DNA from: Tannerella sp.
Lineage (GTDB): Bacteria > Bacteroidota > Bacteroidia > Bacteroidales > Tannerellaceae
DNA length: 8,668 bases
Assembly: GCA_031282485.1 (NCBI GenBank)
Contig: JAITDQ010000068.1
Location: 1 to 8,668, forward strand
Direction: 5' to 3'
This document shows positions 1 through 6,490 of the stretch, one piece after another (within the stretch, counting starts at the first letter, position 1; each line of letters starts with the position of its first letter). Made by a program: the position numbers and the translations under genes. The notes beneath the pieces were generated by a model. It was not told the origin of the DNA, searched no databases, and saw only the letters and a list, made by a program, of their open reading frames with translations.

Positions 1-137
1 ACTATCCGGATATCGGGCATGTGTATCAGTTGTCCGTATTTGGAAACGAGTTTTTTAGCTATATACCTCGTTATCGGCAAAAGTATTATGATAACTGCCG
101 ATAATATAATCTGTAAGAAATAACTTTCAATAACCAT
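1..137 (-). CDS. N-terminus of a membrane protein, possibly MscS-type mechanosensitive channel (partial)
   Basis: Reading the minus strand from an ATG at 137 gives an open frame of 45 codons to the window edge, beginning MVIESYFLQIILSAVIIILL. The visible part is one hydrophobic helix (about residues 7-22) followed by a basic stretch (RYIAKKLVSKYG) and then HMPDIRI. This topology, a single helix running into a positively charged segment, is what small MscS-family channels of Bacteroidales often look like at their start, but the diagnostic pore helix and beta domain lie outside the window, so the family is a guess. A TTG / TATGTTTG promoter about 30 bases upstream supports the gene and this start. 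No Shine-Dalgarno sequence is seen, as usual in this phylum. The gene diverges from the deacetylase fusion at 278. Confidence 0.55.
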   Translation of the reverse strand, partial: MVIESYFLQIILSAVIIILLPITRYIAKKLVSKYGQLIHMPDIRI

Positions 138-165
138 AAATATATATGACGTTCAAAATTACCTG

Positions 166-196
166 CAAACATAGATGAAATTGTCCGGTTTTACAA
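166..196 (-). promoter_or_regulatory. Bacteroidota-type promoter of the leftmost minus-strand gene
   Basis: On the minus strand TTG (194-196) is followed after exactly 20 bases by TATGTTTG (166-173), a full match to the TTG / TAnnTTTG consensus recognised by the phylum's primary sigma factor. Transcription would start near 160, giving a leader of about 22 bases before the ATG at 137. Confidence 0.6.
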
Positions 197-237
197 GAAA
201 CGCCGAAAAATAAATCTCTTCTTTAAATTATTTTATT

Positions 238-245
238 TACATTTG
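238..245 (+). promoter_or_regulatory. Probable -7 box of the deacetylase/serine hydrolase gene
   Basis: TACATTTG matches the TAnnTTTG consensus and lies 33 bases before the ATG at 278. No TTG is found at the proper distance; the stretch at 211-237 is simply AT-rich, so the promoter may be weak or need an activator. Confidence 0.5.
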
Positions 246-277
246 TGGCTCAATTATAACTGACACACATAGCAGAT

Positions 278-2131
278 ATGAAAACACGCATGTTCAAATT
301 TTTATCCGGTTTGTCTTCGCTCTTAGTTACTTCTTTGATTTGGGGACAGCAGAATCCGCGACTTGTCATCCGCTCGGACGACATGGGATCATTCCATTCG
401 GCCAATATGGCTTGTATTGATACTTACAGGAATGGTATCACAACTGCGATTGAGGTAATGGTCGTCACGCCTTGGTTTCCCGAAGCGGTGAAACTGCTTC
501 GGGAGAATCCCGGTGTTGACGCCGGGATACACCTGACGATCACCAGCGAATGGGAAAATATGAAATGGCGCCCGCTGACGCAATGTCCCAGCCTGACGGA
601 CGGAAATGGGTACTTTTATCCGATGATATTTCCGAATCCGGCTTATCCCGGACAGTCCGTTACGGCAAATAAATGGAACCTGAAAGAAATAGAACAGGAA
701 TTCAGGGCGCAAATAGAACTGGGACTTAAAAACATACCGCAGGCCAGCCATTTCACCGGACACATGGGGTCGCTTCGTTTCGATACGGAGGTTTCCGATA
801 TGGTTCACCGGTTATCCGAAGAGTACGGGCTGTCGTTTGTCGAAAGCGATGAATTGCAGGAAAAATACAATGCCGTTCCGGTTACTTATGAGGGTTCCAA
901 CAAAACCGCACAGGATAAGATTACCGGTTTTATACGCATGCTGGACAAACTTGAAGCGGGTAAGAATTATATCTTCGTCGATCACCCGGCTTTCAACGGT
1001 GATGAAATGGAAACCGTCGGCCATATCGGATATGACTGGGTTGCGGAAGACAGGCAGGGCGTAACCGGCCTTTTGAAGAGCGACGAAGTGAAACGGGCAA
1101 TCCGGGAAAAAGGCGTCGAACTGATCAATTACAGCGAACTGACAAAATCGTTGCCCCGCACTCAAAGTCCGGCAAAGGAAGGGATAAACGCGAAAGGGAT
1201 TGCAAATTACCTCGATGCGGTGAAGAAAACAGGACAAGACTTGCACAGCCTGATGATCGTCCGCCACGGCAAAGTCGTGTTTGAGCAATGGTTCGGCGAT
1301 AATGCCGCCGGCAAGCTGCACGTCCTGAACTCGGTCAGCAAGACCTACACCGCCATGGCCACAGGTTTTGCCGTAGCTGAAAACAGGATAAAGGTGACGG
1401 ATAAGGTAATTTCATTTTTCCCCGGTAAACTGCCGGAAAAGATCGACCCGTACCTGTCGGAACTGGAAATACGTCACCTCCTCACCATGTCGGTGGGGCA
1501 TGACGCAACGGAACTCAACAAGGTGCGACGGACGGAAGGCGTCGACTGGGTCGAAGCGTTCCTTGCCGCCCCCATGCTGCAAAAGCCGGGAAGTGAATTT
1601 GAATATAACAGCCTTGCCACATACATGCTTTCGGCCATTATCCAGGAGGTAACCGGAATGAAACTGCTCGATTACCTGTATCCCCGGTTATTCCGTCCGC
1701 TGGGAATCACCGGCGTAACCTGGGAAGAGAGTCCTCAGGGCATCAACGCCGGAGGCTGGGGACTGTATGTCAAAACGGAAGATATGGCAAAACTCGGCCA
1801 ACTCATCCTGCAAAAAGGAATGTGGAACGACAAACAGCTGATTCCCGAATTCTGGATCCGGGAGATGACGACTTCACATATAGCGTCCCTGCCGGCCGGC
1901 GTTAAGCGTGCCGACCTGAAAATAAAACCGGAAGACAGTGACTGGCTGCAAGGTTACGGCTACCAGATGTGGCGCTGCCGTCACAACGCGGTACGCGCCG
2001 ACGGAGCTGCCGGGCAGTACATCATCATCCTGCCCGAAAAAGACGCCGTCATAGCCGTGACGGCCAACATCCCGGATATGCAGGCCGAAATCAACCTGAT
2101 ATGGAAGTACCTGCTTCCGGCGATAAAATAA
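278..2131 (+). CDS. Secreted fusion: ChbG/YdjC-family carbohydrate deacetylase + beta-lactamase-family serine hydrolase
   Basis: A 617-residue protein with two enzyme domains. Residues 1-24 are a Sec signal peptide (basic start, hydrophobic core, WGQ end), so it acts in the periplasm or outside. Residues about 27-290 resemble the ChbG/YdjC deacetylase family, which removes acetyl groups from amino sugars with a metal ion: IRSDDMG (Asp34-Asp35), GIHLTIT (His85) and SHFTGHMG (His158, His162) carry the expected metal and catalytic residues, and VDHPAF (His236) is a further conserved-looking histidine. A short linker (about 291-300) leads to a serine hydrolase of the class C beta-lactamase/PBP4* fold: nucleophile motif SVSK (Ser352, Lys355), Tyr443 in EYNS, and ADGAAGQY (574-581) where the KTG/HxG box would be. 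Each domain is usually a separate protein, so the join is unusual. A sugar-esterase or glycan-trimming role is inference; beta-lactam resistance is unlikely. The C-terminus ends at YLLPAIK, possibly short of its relatives. The stop abuts a susD relic. Confidence 0.88.
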   Translation: MKTRMFKFLSGLSSLLVTSLIWGQQNPRLVIRSDDMGSFHSANMACIDTYRNGITTAIEVMVVTPWFPEAVKLLRENPGVDAGIHLTITSEWENMKWRPLTQCPSLTDGNGYFYPMIFPNPAYPGQSVTANKWNLKEIEQEFRAQIELGLKNIPQASHFTGHMGSLRFDTEVSDMVHRLSEEYGLSFVESDELQEKYNAVPVTYEGSNKTAQDKITGFIRMLDKLEAGKNYIFVDHPAFNGDEMETVGHIGYDWVAEDRQGVTGLLKSDEVKRAIREKGVELINYSELTKSLPRTQSPAKEGINAKGIANYLDAVKKTGQDLHSLMIVRHGKVVFEQWFGDNAAGKLHVLNSVSKTYTAMATGFAVAENRIKVTDKVISFFPGKLPEKIDPYLSELEIRHLLTMSVGHDATELNKVRRTEGVDWVEAFLAAPMLQKPGSEFEYNSLATYMLSAIIQEVTGMKLLDYLYPRLFRPLGITGVTWEESPQGINAGGWGLYVKTEDMAKLGQLILQKGMWNDKQLIPEFWIREMTTSHIASLPAGVKRADLKIKPEDSDWLQGYGYQMWRCRHNAVRADGAAGQYIIILPEKDAVIAVTANIPDMQAEINLIWKYLLPAIK

Positions 2132-2201
2132 CCGCTATCCCATCCCCGAACAGGCGATGAACAGCAACAACCTGATCGTGCAGAATCCGGGATATGAGTA
2201 A
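2127..2201 (+). pseudogene. Relic of the C-terminus of a SusD/RagB-type glycan-binding protein
   Basis: In the frame starting at 2127, just after an in-frame TAA at 2124-2126, 24 codons stay open to TAA at 2199-2201. They contain RYPIP, then seven residues, then NLIVQNPGYE at the end. The pattern R-[YW]-P-I-P ... N-x-x-L-x-Q-N-P-G-Y is the classic carboxy-terminal signature of SusD-family lipoproteins, the surface partners of SusC transporters. Nothing else of the gene remains upstream in any frame, because that space is filled by the deacetylase fusion, whose stop codon (2129-2131) overlaps the first relic codons. It carries an internal ATG at 2157 but is not a plausible gene. Recognition is from motif memory, not a search. 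Confidence 0.75.
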
Positions 2202-2248
2202 TGCGCTCTCGCTTTGCACGAAGCGTGTGAATATTTTGTTTTGTCTTG

Positions 2249-2281
2249 AAAACCGTAAGGTGTGAGACCGTACGGTTTTTT
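2249..2281 (+). terminator. Rho-independent terminator
   Basis: AAAACCGTA (2249-2257) pairs perfectly with TACGGTTTT (2271-2279). After a single A/G mismatch the stem continues with GGT (2259-2261) and ACC (2267-2269), closing a GTGAG loop. The stem runs into Ts at 2276-2281. It probably served the lost susD gene and now ends the fusion transcript, about 118 bases after its stop codon. The A-run at the base could let it act weakly in the other direction too. Confidence 0.75.
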
Positions 2282-2372
2282 CAGCGCTGTTTTTACGGTC
2301 GGGAACGTTGCGCGCGGTTTGGATTTTATGTTTTTTTCTTTGTTGTTTTCCTCCATTTACAATAGAAATCCG

Positions 2373-2380
2373 TAATTTTG
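2373..2380 (+). promoter_or_regulatory. Probable -7 box of the riboflavin synthase gene
   Basis: TAATTTTG fits TAnnTTTG and lies 37 bases before the ATG at 2417. The T-rich upstream stretch (2326-2350) has no TTG at the ideal spacing. The leader has no room for an FMN riboswitch and none is seen. Confidence 0.5.
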
Positions 2381-2416
2381 CCGTGCAATAATAACAAATT
2401 AAATCGTACAACAATT

Positions 2417-3019
2417 ATGTTTTCGGGAATTATAGAAGAAATGGCCGTTATAAAGGCGATAGAGCATGACGGGGGAAATGTGCATTTCACCTTGGGGTGC
2501 TCGTTTGTGAATGAATTGAAAATCGACCAGAGTGTTGCGCACAACGGCGTTTGTCTTACCGTAGTGGGCAAGACGGCCGGCGCCTATACGGTCACAGCGA
2601 TTAAAGAAACACAGGAACGCTCCAACCTGGGTCTGCTTGACGTCGGGGATATGGTCAATCTGGAACGCAGCATGCTTATGAACGGACGCCTTGACGGACA
2701 TATCGTGCAGGGACATGTGGATCAGACGGCAACGTGTACGGATATACGCGATGCCGGCGGAAGCCGGTATTTTTCATTCGCTTACGAAGCCGACAAAACA
2801 ATGGCGCAGCAGGGATATATGACGGTAGAAAAAGGTTCCGTTTGCGTAAATGGGGTAAGCCTCACCGTATGCAATTCGCAGGAGAACAGCTTTGATGTGG
2901 CAATCATCCCCTATACGATCGAACATACAAACTTTTGCCGGATAAAGAAAGGTTCGGTCGTCAACCTGGAATTTGACATCGTCGGGAAATATATCAGCAA
3001 ACTCATAACTTACAGGTAG
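2417..3019 (+). CDS. ribE: Riboflavin synthase (alpha chain)
   Basis: A 200-residue cytoplasmic enzyme that dismutates two molecules of 6,7-dimethyl-8-ribityllumazine to riboflavin, the last step of vitamin B2 synthesis. It shows the family's internal duplication: the start MFSGIIEE, first lumazine-binding barrel with NGVCLTV (43-49), the join GHIVQGHVD (94-102), second barrel with NGVSLTV (145-151), and IIPYTIEHTNF (163-173) before the C-terminal trimerisation helix. Length is normal. The frame is open further upstream to an ATG at 2378, but that ATG overlaps the -7 box and the 13 extra residues (PCNNNKLNRTT and so on) match nothing in the family, so the start at 2417 is chosen. It is a single-gene unit: a terminator lies upstream and the next gene converges from the right. 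Confidence 0.96.
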   Translation: MFSGIIEEMAVIKAIEHDGGNVHFTLGCSFVNELKIDQSVAHNGVCLTVVGKTAGAYTVTAIKETQERSNLGLLDVGDMVNLERSMLMNGRLDGHIVQGHVDQTATCTDIRDAGGSRYFSFAYEADKTMAQQGYMTVEKGSVCVNGVSLTVCNSQENSFDVAIIPYTIEHTNFCRIKKGSVVNLEFDIVGKYISKLITYR

Positions 3020-3061
3020 TTCAATAGAATAAAAAGCGGAGAGTGGAAAATCCATTAATCA

Positions 3062-4405
3062 TTAACCACCATTCCGTTTCCACCTCCCGGATTTATAATA
3101 AATGCATGTAGCGATGAATCCGGCGGTTATGCTTATTGTTATGGCAAACCATATTCCTCTGTATCCCATATATCCGCTCAGGAAGCCGGCCAGCGGGATA
3201 CGTATGAACCAGAAAAGGACAATTCCCGTGATCATGGCAAACAGCGTATCCCCGGCGCCACGCATCGCGCCGTTCATAATATTGAGGGCGCCATGCAGGA
3301 AGAATACGGCGCCGACGATCAACAAATAGTCGTAACCGATAGAAACGACCACTTCATCGAATGAAAATACCTCCATTATTTCACGCCCGAAAAGGCAGAT
3401 AATAACATAAATCCCACCCGAAAACAATGCATTTATAAGCATCGCAAAACGTACCCCCTGACGAATCCGCGACATGTGACCGGCGCCCATATTCTGCCCG
3501 CAGAAGGCGGCCATTGCGCTCGACAGGGCGAGTATGAACTGCGTAATCAGCGTATCAATCTTACCGGCCGCCCCGTAGGCCGTCAGCGTATCCGTTCCGA
3601 ACACATTTACGACGCCAAGCAGGGCAAGCAGACCGATCGACAGGGAACATTGCTGTATACTCGTCGGGAGACCGATCTTCATCCCGCGCAAAAACAGCGA
3701 ACGGTCAAATTTCATATCCTCCCTCTTCATCGAAAGCCATGCGTAGCTCCTGCGTACGAAAATAACGGACATAAACACGCCCGCACCCTGCGCTAAAACG
3801 GTCGCAAACGCAACGCCTTCCATATCCCATTTGAAATACAGGATGAACAGGACATCAAAAATAACATTCAGTACGGCCGTTATGAGAACCAGTATCATCG
3901 GACGTTTCGAATCGCCCATACCGCGCATGATGGAAAGGAAACTGTTGAACGTGACGAAAAAAGGCGTTCCGCACATATAAACCCGGAAATAACGCAGCGC
4001 TTCGGGAACGACGTCTTCGGGAACTTTCGTCAACCGGAAAAAAGATTCCGCAAAAACAACGCCGGCAACCGACAGCAGGATACCGGAGATAAACGTGAAA
4101 ATCAAAAACGAAGAAAAAGCAAGCTGAACCCTGCCGTACTGCCCGGAACCGAAAAACTGCGATATGACAACCGTAATACCGCTGCCCACGCCGATAATAA
4201 ACGAAATAATGAAATAATAGATAAAAAACGAAGCCGAAACCGCCGCAAGCGCCTCTTTCCCCAAAAACCGCCCGACGATAATGCTGTCCACAATCTGGTA
4301 CGTCTGCTGAAGAAGATTTCCGATCAGCAACGGAAAAACAAAAGCCAAAATCACCTTCCATACTTTCCCATACGTCAAATCACCTTTGAGCTTTCGATTT
4401 TCCAT
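3062..4405 (-). CDS. MATE-family multidrug/metabolite exporter
   Basis: A 447-residue inner-membrane protein with about 12 hydrophobic helices, the usual length for MATE transporters, which export cationic drugs or metabolites in exchange for sodium ions or protons. The two halves repeat each other: RGMGDSKRP (161-169) in the first matches RGAGDTLF (352-359) in the second. Typical signatures are the first helix with PLLIGNLLQQTYQIVDS (25-41) including the conserved aspartate at 40, and FFRLTKVPEDV (122-132) between helices. It belongs to the broad DinF/NorM-like bacterial group; the substrate cannot be told. Its ATG shares one base with the stop of the upstream YihY-family gene (TAATG on the minus strand, 4403-4407), so the two are very likely co-transcribed and translationally coupled. 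It converges on riboflavin synthase with only 42 bases between the stops. Confidence 0.93.
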   Translation of the reverse strand: MENRKLKGDLTYGKVWKVILAFVFPLLIGNLLQQTYQIVDSIIVGRFLGKEALAAVSASFFIYYFIISFIIGVGSGITVVISQFFGSGQYGRVQLAFSSFLIFTFISGILLSVAGVVFAESFFRLTKVPEDVVPEALRYFRVYMCGTPFFVTFNSFLSIMRGMGDSKRPMILVLITAVLNVIFDVLFILYFKWDMEGVAFATVLAQGAGVFMSVIFVRRSYAWLSMKREDMKFDRSLFLRGMKIGLPTSIQQCSLSIGLLALLGVVNVFGTDTLTAYGAAGKIDTLITQFILALSSAMAAFCGQNMGAGHMSRIRQGVRFAMLINALFSGGIYVIICLFGREIMEVFSFDEVVVSIGYDYLLIVGAVFFLHGALNIMNGAMRGAGDTLFAMITGIVLFWFIRIPLAGFLSGYMGYRGIWFAITISITAGFIATCIYYKSGRWKRNGG

Positions 4406-4407
4406 TA
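4403..4407 (-). promoter_or_regulatory. TAATG stop/start overlap coupling the two membrane-protein genes
   Basis: On the minus strand TAA (stop of the YihY-family gene) shares its last A with the ATG of the MATE exporter. Such overlaps usually mean that ribosomes ending one gene restart on the next. Confidence 0.7.
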
Positions 4408-5775
4408 TATGTCTTTCAGCAATATATTATCATTCGGCGCATGCATATCCTCGCGCGTTTTGAGCAAAGCCTGCCATTCGTGCCGGAACTTGTGGGATAT
4501 ATCGATCTTGAAATTCTCAGACCCGTATTCATCTATCCTGCGAAACAAAAAACCGACGCTTATCCTGTTTATATCCAGCGCCGGCTGATAGTGTACCACA
4601 CGCACATCGTCTTCCGAACAGATTTCCGTGATGACATTCAGTTCCGTCAGCATATAAAGAATCTCGGTCGTAAGGCGTATCGGGATACGGTTCGCATCGG
4701 ACAGTTCATCGGCGGTACAGGGCGGTTCTCCCCGTTCAAACCGTTTGATAATCAGCGAAGCAATCAGCATCAGTAAAAAGTCCTTATACCTGCGGCTTAT
4801 GTTTTTACTGTCACGTTCAAAGCCGAACTTCTTGACATTCTGCGACGCATAAGCTATCTCCGCACCGAAAAGACACAATATCCACGAAACCTGCAACCAC
4901 AAAAACAATAACGGCAAAGCGGCAAAACTCCCGTATATGGCATTATACTTGCTCACCCAGATTTGCCCGCTGATATATACAAACTGAAAAACCTGAAAGG
5001 CGCAACCCACGATAAAACCCGCTGCCAAAGCATTCAGGAAACGGACTTTGGTATTCGGCACCAGTATATATAACGCCGTAAAAAACAGTATCGTAAAAAA
5101 ATATGGCGCAAGATTCAGGAAAAAATCCGTCACAGGCGTCAAAAACAGATATTCGCTGAGGAACGATTCTCGCAGTGTCGAGCTGAACAAAGACAACCCG
5201 CTGGAAATCGTCAGCATGGTCGGAAGGACAATAAGAAAAGCCAGATAATCGGTGATTTTCCTGTTCCACGAACGACTTTTTTTCACCTGCCATATATCGT
5301 TGAAGGAGCTTTCTATCGAAGAAATAAGACTTATCACCGTATATAAAAGAAGAATCAGTCCAATCCCGATAAATATGCCTCCCTGCGCCATACTCAGATA
5401 GTTACTCGCAAAATCAAAGGCTTTACCCAATTCTATTCTGTGACCGGGAAAGTAGGAATACAGGCTTTCACGTACGTTTTCACGCATGCCGAATCCGCCG
5501 GCTATTCCCACAATAACGGCCAGCATGGGCACGATCGCAAGAAGCGTGCTGTACGTAAGCGCCGAAGCCCTTGTCTGAAGATCTTCCCTTTTGAATCCGC
5601 GTACGGCAAGAATGATCGTTTTAACAAGATAGATATAAGCGCGTTTAAGACCGCTCACTTCATTTTCCGTTATACGCCATATATCGTACGTAATGAAGCG
5701 TATCGTCTTCGTGAGCAGATCGCTTGTACGGGTGACAGCGTTTTTCTTCTTTTCTTTGTTATCTTTATCAGCCAT
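4405..5775 (-). CDS. YihY/BrkB-family inner-membrane protein
   Basis: A 456-residue protein from the chosen ATG at 5775 (MADKDNKEKK). The YihY/BrkB family (once misnamed as ribonuclease BN) is a six-helix membrane family of unsettled function. Helices lie roughly at 71-96, 131-153, 177-197, 213-240, 247-270 and 280-305. Family hallmarks are LQTRASALTYSTLLAIVPML at the first helix and IYGSFAALPLLFLWLQVSWI near the fifth/sixth, ending LFGAEIAYA. A cytoplasmic tail of about 140 residues (ADELSDANRIPIRLTTEILYMLTELNVI region) looks like a small winged-helix-type module, as in other Bacteroidota members. The frame stays open to an ATG at 5940, but that extension runs through the RNase P RNA and gives an unrelated Arg-rich sequence, so it is rejected. 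No convincing promoter lies in the 50-base gap after rnpB. It is the first gene of the pair with the MATE exporter. Confidence 0.9.
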   Translation of the reverse strand: MADKDNKEKKKNAVTRTSDLLTKTIRFITYDIWRITENEVSGLKRAYIYLVKTIILAVRGFKREDLQTRASALTYSTLLAIVPMLAVIVGIAGGFGMRENVRESLYSYFPGHRIELGKAFDFASNYLSMAQGGIFIGIGLILLLYTVISLISSIESSFNDIWQVKKSRSWNRKITDYLAFLIVLPTMLTISSGLSLFSSTLRESFLSEYLFLTPVTDFFLNLAPYFFTILFFTALYILVPNTKVRFLNALAAGFIVGCAFQVFQFVYISGQIWVSKYNAIYGSFAALPLLFLWLQVSWILCLFGAEIAYASQNVKKFGFERDSKNISRRYKDFLLMLIASLIIKRFERGEPPCTADELSDANRIPIRLTTEILYMLTELNVITEICSEDDVRVVHYQPALDINRISVGFLFRRIDEYGSENFKIDISHKFRHEWQALLKTREDMHAPNDNILLKDI

Positions 5776-5825
5776 ATATTTAAAATACGCCCCGGTCAGG
5801 GTATATGAACATTCCAAAAAAAAAA

Positions 5826-6191
5826 GCAGCAGGCCTGTAAGCCGGGTTCTGTACATCCTGTTATTTATTACGCGGATGCGCCTGTCATTTATCTTGATTT
5901 GCCGTCGCCGGCAAATTCCGTGCAGTCTACCCCCCGACATCGGGCGAGCCGCCCTACTGCGTCGGTATACATGACCTTACAACCCATTAGACGTACCGTC
6001 CCCCTGCATTACGGCAGGAGCGGTAAGCTCTTACCTCACCTTTTCACCCTTACCGTGCCTGCGCACGGCGGTTATTTTCTGTTACGTTGCTCTACCCTCG
6101 CGGATAGCTTCCCGTTAGGAAGAATGGCGCCCTGTGTTGCCCGGACTTTCCTCTCATTCACACCGGATGAGCGACAGGCCGGCCTGCTGCC
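5826..6191 (-). ncRNA. rnpB: RNase P RNA (catalytic RNA component), bacterial type A
   Basis: This RNA removes the 5' leader from tRNA precursors. On the minus strand the conserved 5' core GAGGAAAGTCCGGGC (6139-6153) and the 3' core ACAGAACCCGGCTTACAGG (around 5833-5853) are both present, together with AGGGCGGC-like and GGTAAGGGTGAAAAGGTGAG-like segments between them. Helix P1 is clear: GCAGCAGGCC (6181-6190) pairs with GGCCTGCTGC (5826-5835) over 10 bp, fixing both ends. The length, about 366 nt, is normal. A consensus promoter places the start at about 6191. A run of ten Ts on the minus strand (5816-5825) directly follows P1 and probably serves as the transcript end. Exact ends are estimates. 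Confidence 0.96.
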
Positions 6192-6197
6192 GAACGG

Positions 6198-6227
6198 CAA
6201 AGATAGTGCAAGTTGAGCGCAATACAA
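6198..6227 (-). promoter_or_regulatory. Strong Bacteroidota promoter of rnpB
   Basis: On the minus strand TTG (6225-6227), 19 bases, then TATCTTTG (6198-6205): a full consensus match. The end of the -7 box is about 7 bases from the 5' end of helix P1, as expected for an RNA that starts at its mature end. Confidence 0.8.
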
Positions 6228-6253
6228 AATAAAACGATGCTTTTGTTTGGCCG

Positions 6254-6291
6254 CAACGCCGCCTGTCCTCCGCCTTTTGACAGGCCGGTTG
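6254..6291. repeat. Imperfect inverted repeat between rnpB and htrA
   Basis: CAAC + GCCTGTC (6254-6257, 6261-6267) faces GACAGGC + GTTG (6279-6285, 6288-6291): 11 paired bases with an asymmetric internal loop and an 11-base loop. No T-run follows on either strand, so it is not an intrinsic terminator. A smaller near-palindrome GACAAATTGTC follows at 6299-6309. Function unknown. Confidence 0.45.
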
Positions 6292-6319
6292 TGAAACTGA
6301 CAAATTGTCTGTCCGAAAT

Positions 6320-6394
6320 GTTAAAATGAACTGAACAGGCTTCCCGTATAGTTAAGCTGGGTTAATACACGCCATACCGGGTTAAAAGTGTTAA
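6320..6394 (+). promoter_or_regulatory. Phased GTTAA direct repeats, probable response-regulator binding region of htrA
   Basis: GTTAA occurs at 6320, 6351, 6361, 6381 and 6390, with spacings of 31, 10, 20 and 9 bases, close to whole turns of the DNA helix. Two tight pairs stand out: GTTAA-GCTGG-GTTAA (6351-6365) and GTTAA-AAGT-GTTAA (6381-6394). Tandem half-sites about 10 bases apart are how OmpR/PhoB-class regulators bind. A sixth copy (6456) falls inside the putative core promoter. The identity of the regulator is not known. Confidence 0.5.
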
Positions 6395-6434
6395 AAAACG
6401 GAGTATGACAGGAAATAATTGCATTTTTTTTGAG

Positions 6435-6465
6435 TTTAATTGGCGAAAGATGAATGTTAAATTTA
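6435..6465 (+). promoter_or_regulatory. Putative weak core promoter of htrA
   Basis: TTT (6435-6437), 20 bases, TAAATTTA (6458-6465): each element misses the last G of the TTG / TAnnTTTG consensus. It would start transcription near 6471, about 20 bases before the ATG. A weak core fits a promoter that needs an activator at the upstream repeats. Confidence 0.35.
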
Positions 6466-6490
6466 AGAATTTATTTAAATAACAAGAGTT

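Noticed and set aside
300..2131. Beta-lactamase resistance gene
   Set aside because: The serine-hydrolase domain has SxxK but lacks the usual YxN and KTG boxes of class C enzymes and belongs to a broader esterase/peptidase group fused to a sugar deacetylase.
2157..2201. A 14-codon small gene starting at ATG 2157
   Set aside because: The same frame upstream of the ATG already reads as SusD-like sequence, so the ATG is an internal methionine of a relic, not a start.
2378..2416. A 13-codon longer start for riboflavin synthase
   Set aside because: It begins inside the -7 box and the protein family starts at MFSGI, which is the ATG at 2417.
2282..2416. Possible FMN riboswitch before riboflavin synthase
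   Set aside because: No RFN-type conserved blocks are visible and the likely transcript leader is only about 30 bases.
3040..3084. Inverted repeat GGAGAGTGGAAA / TTTCCACCTCC between the convergent riboflavin synthase and MATE genes, as a shared terminator
   Set aside because: The stem has a bulge, the loop is about 27 bases, there is no T-run on either strand, and half of it lies within the MATE coding sequence.
3855..4361. Long open frame on the minus strand within the MATE gene (and similar ones antisense to the deacetylase fusion at 389-808 and 812-1321)
   Set aside because: They overlap strongly supported genes, give low-complexity or unfamiliar proteins, and have no promoter or start context; they are by-products of codon use.
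5776..5940. An N-terminal extension of 55 codons on the YihY-family gene, starting at an ATG at 5940
   Set aside because: It lies mostly inside the RNase P RNA gene, and the translated sequence is Arg-rich and unlike the family; the ATG at 5775 gives the expected start.
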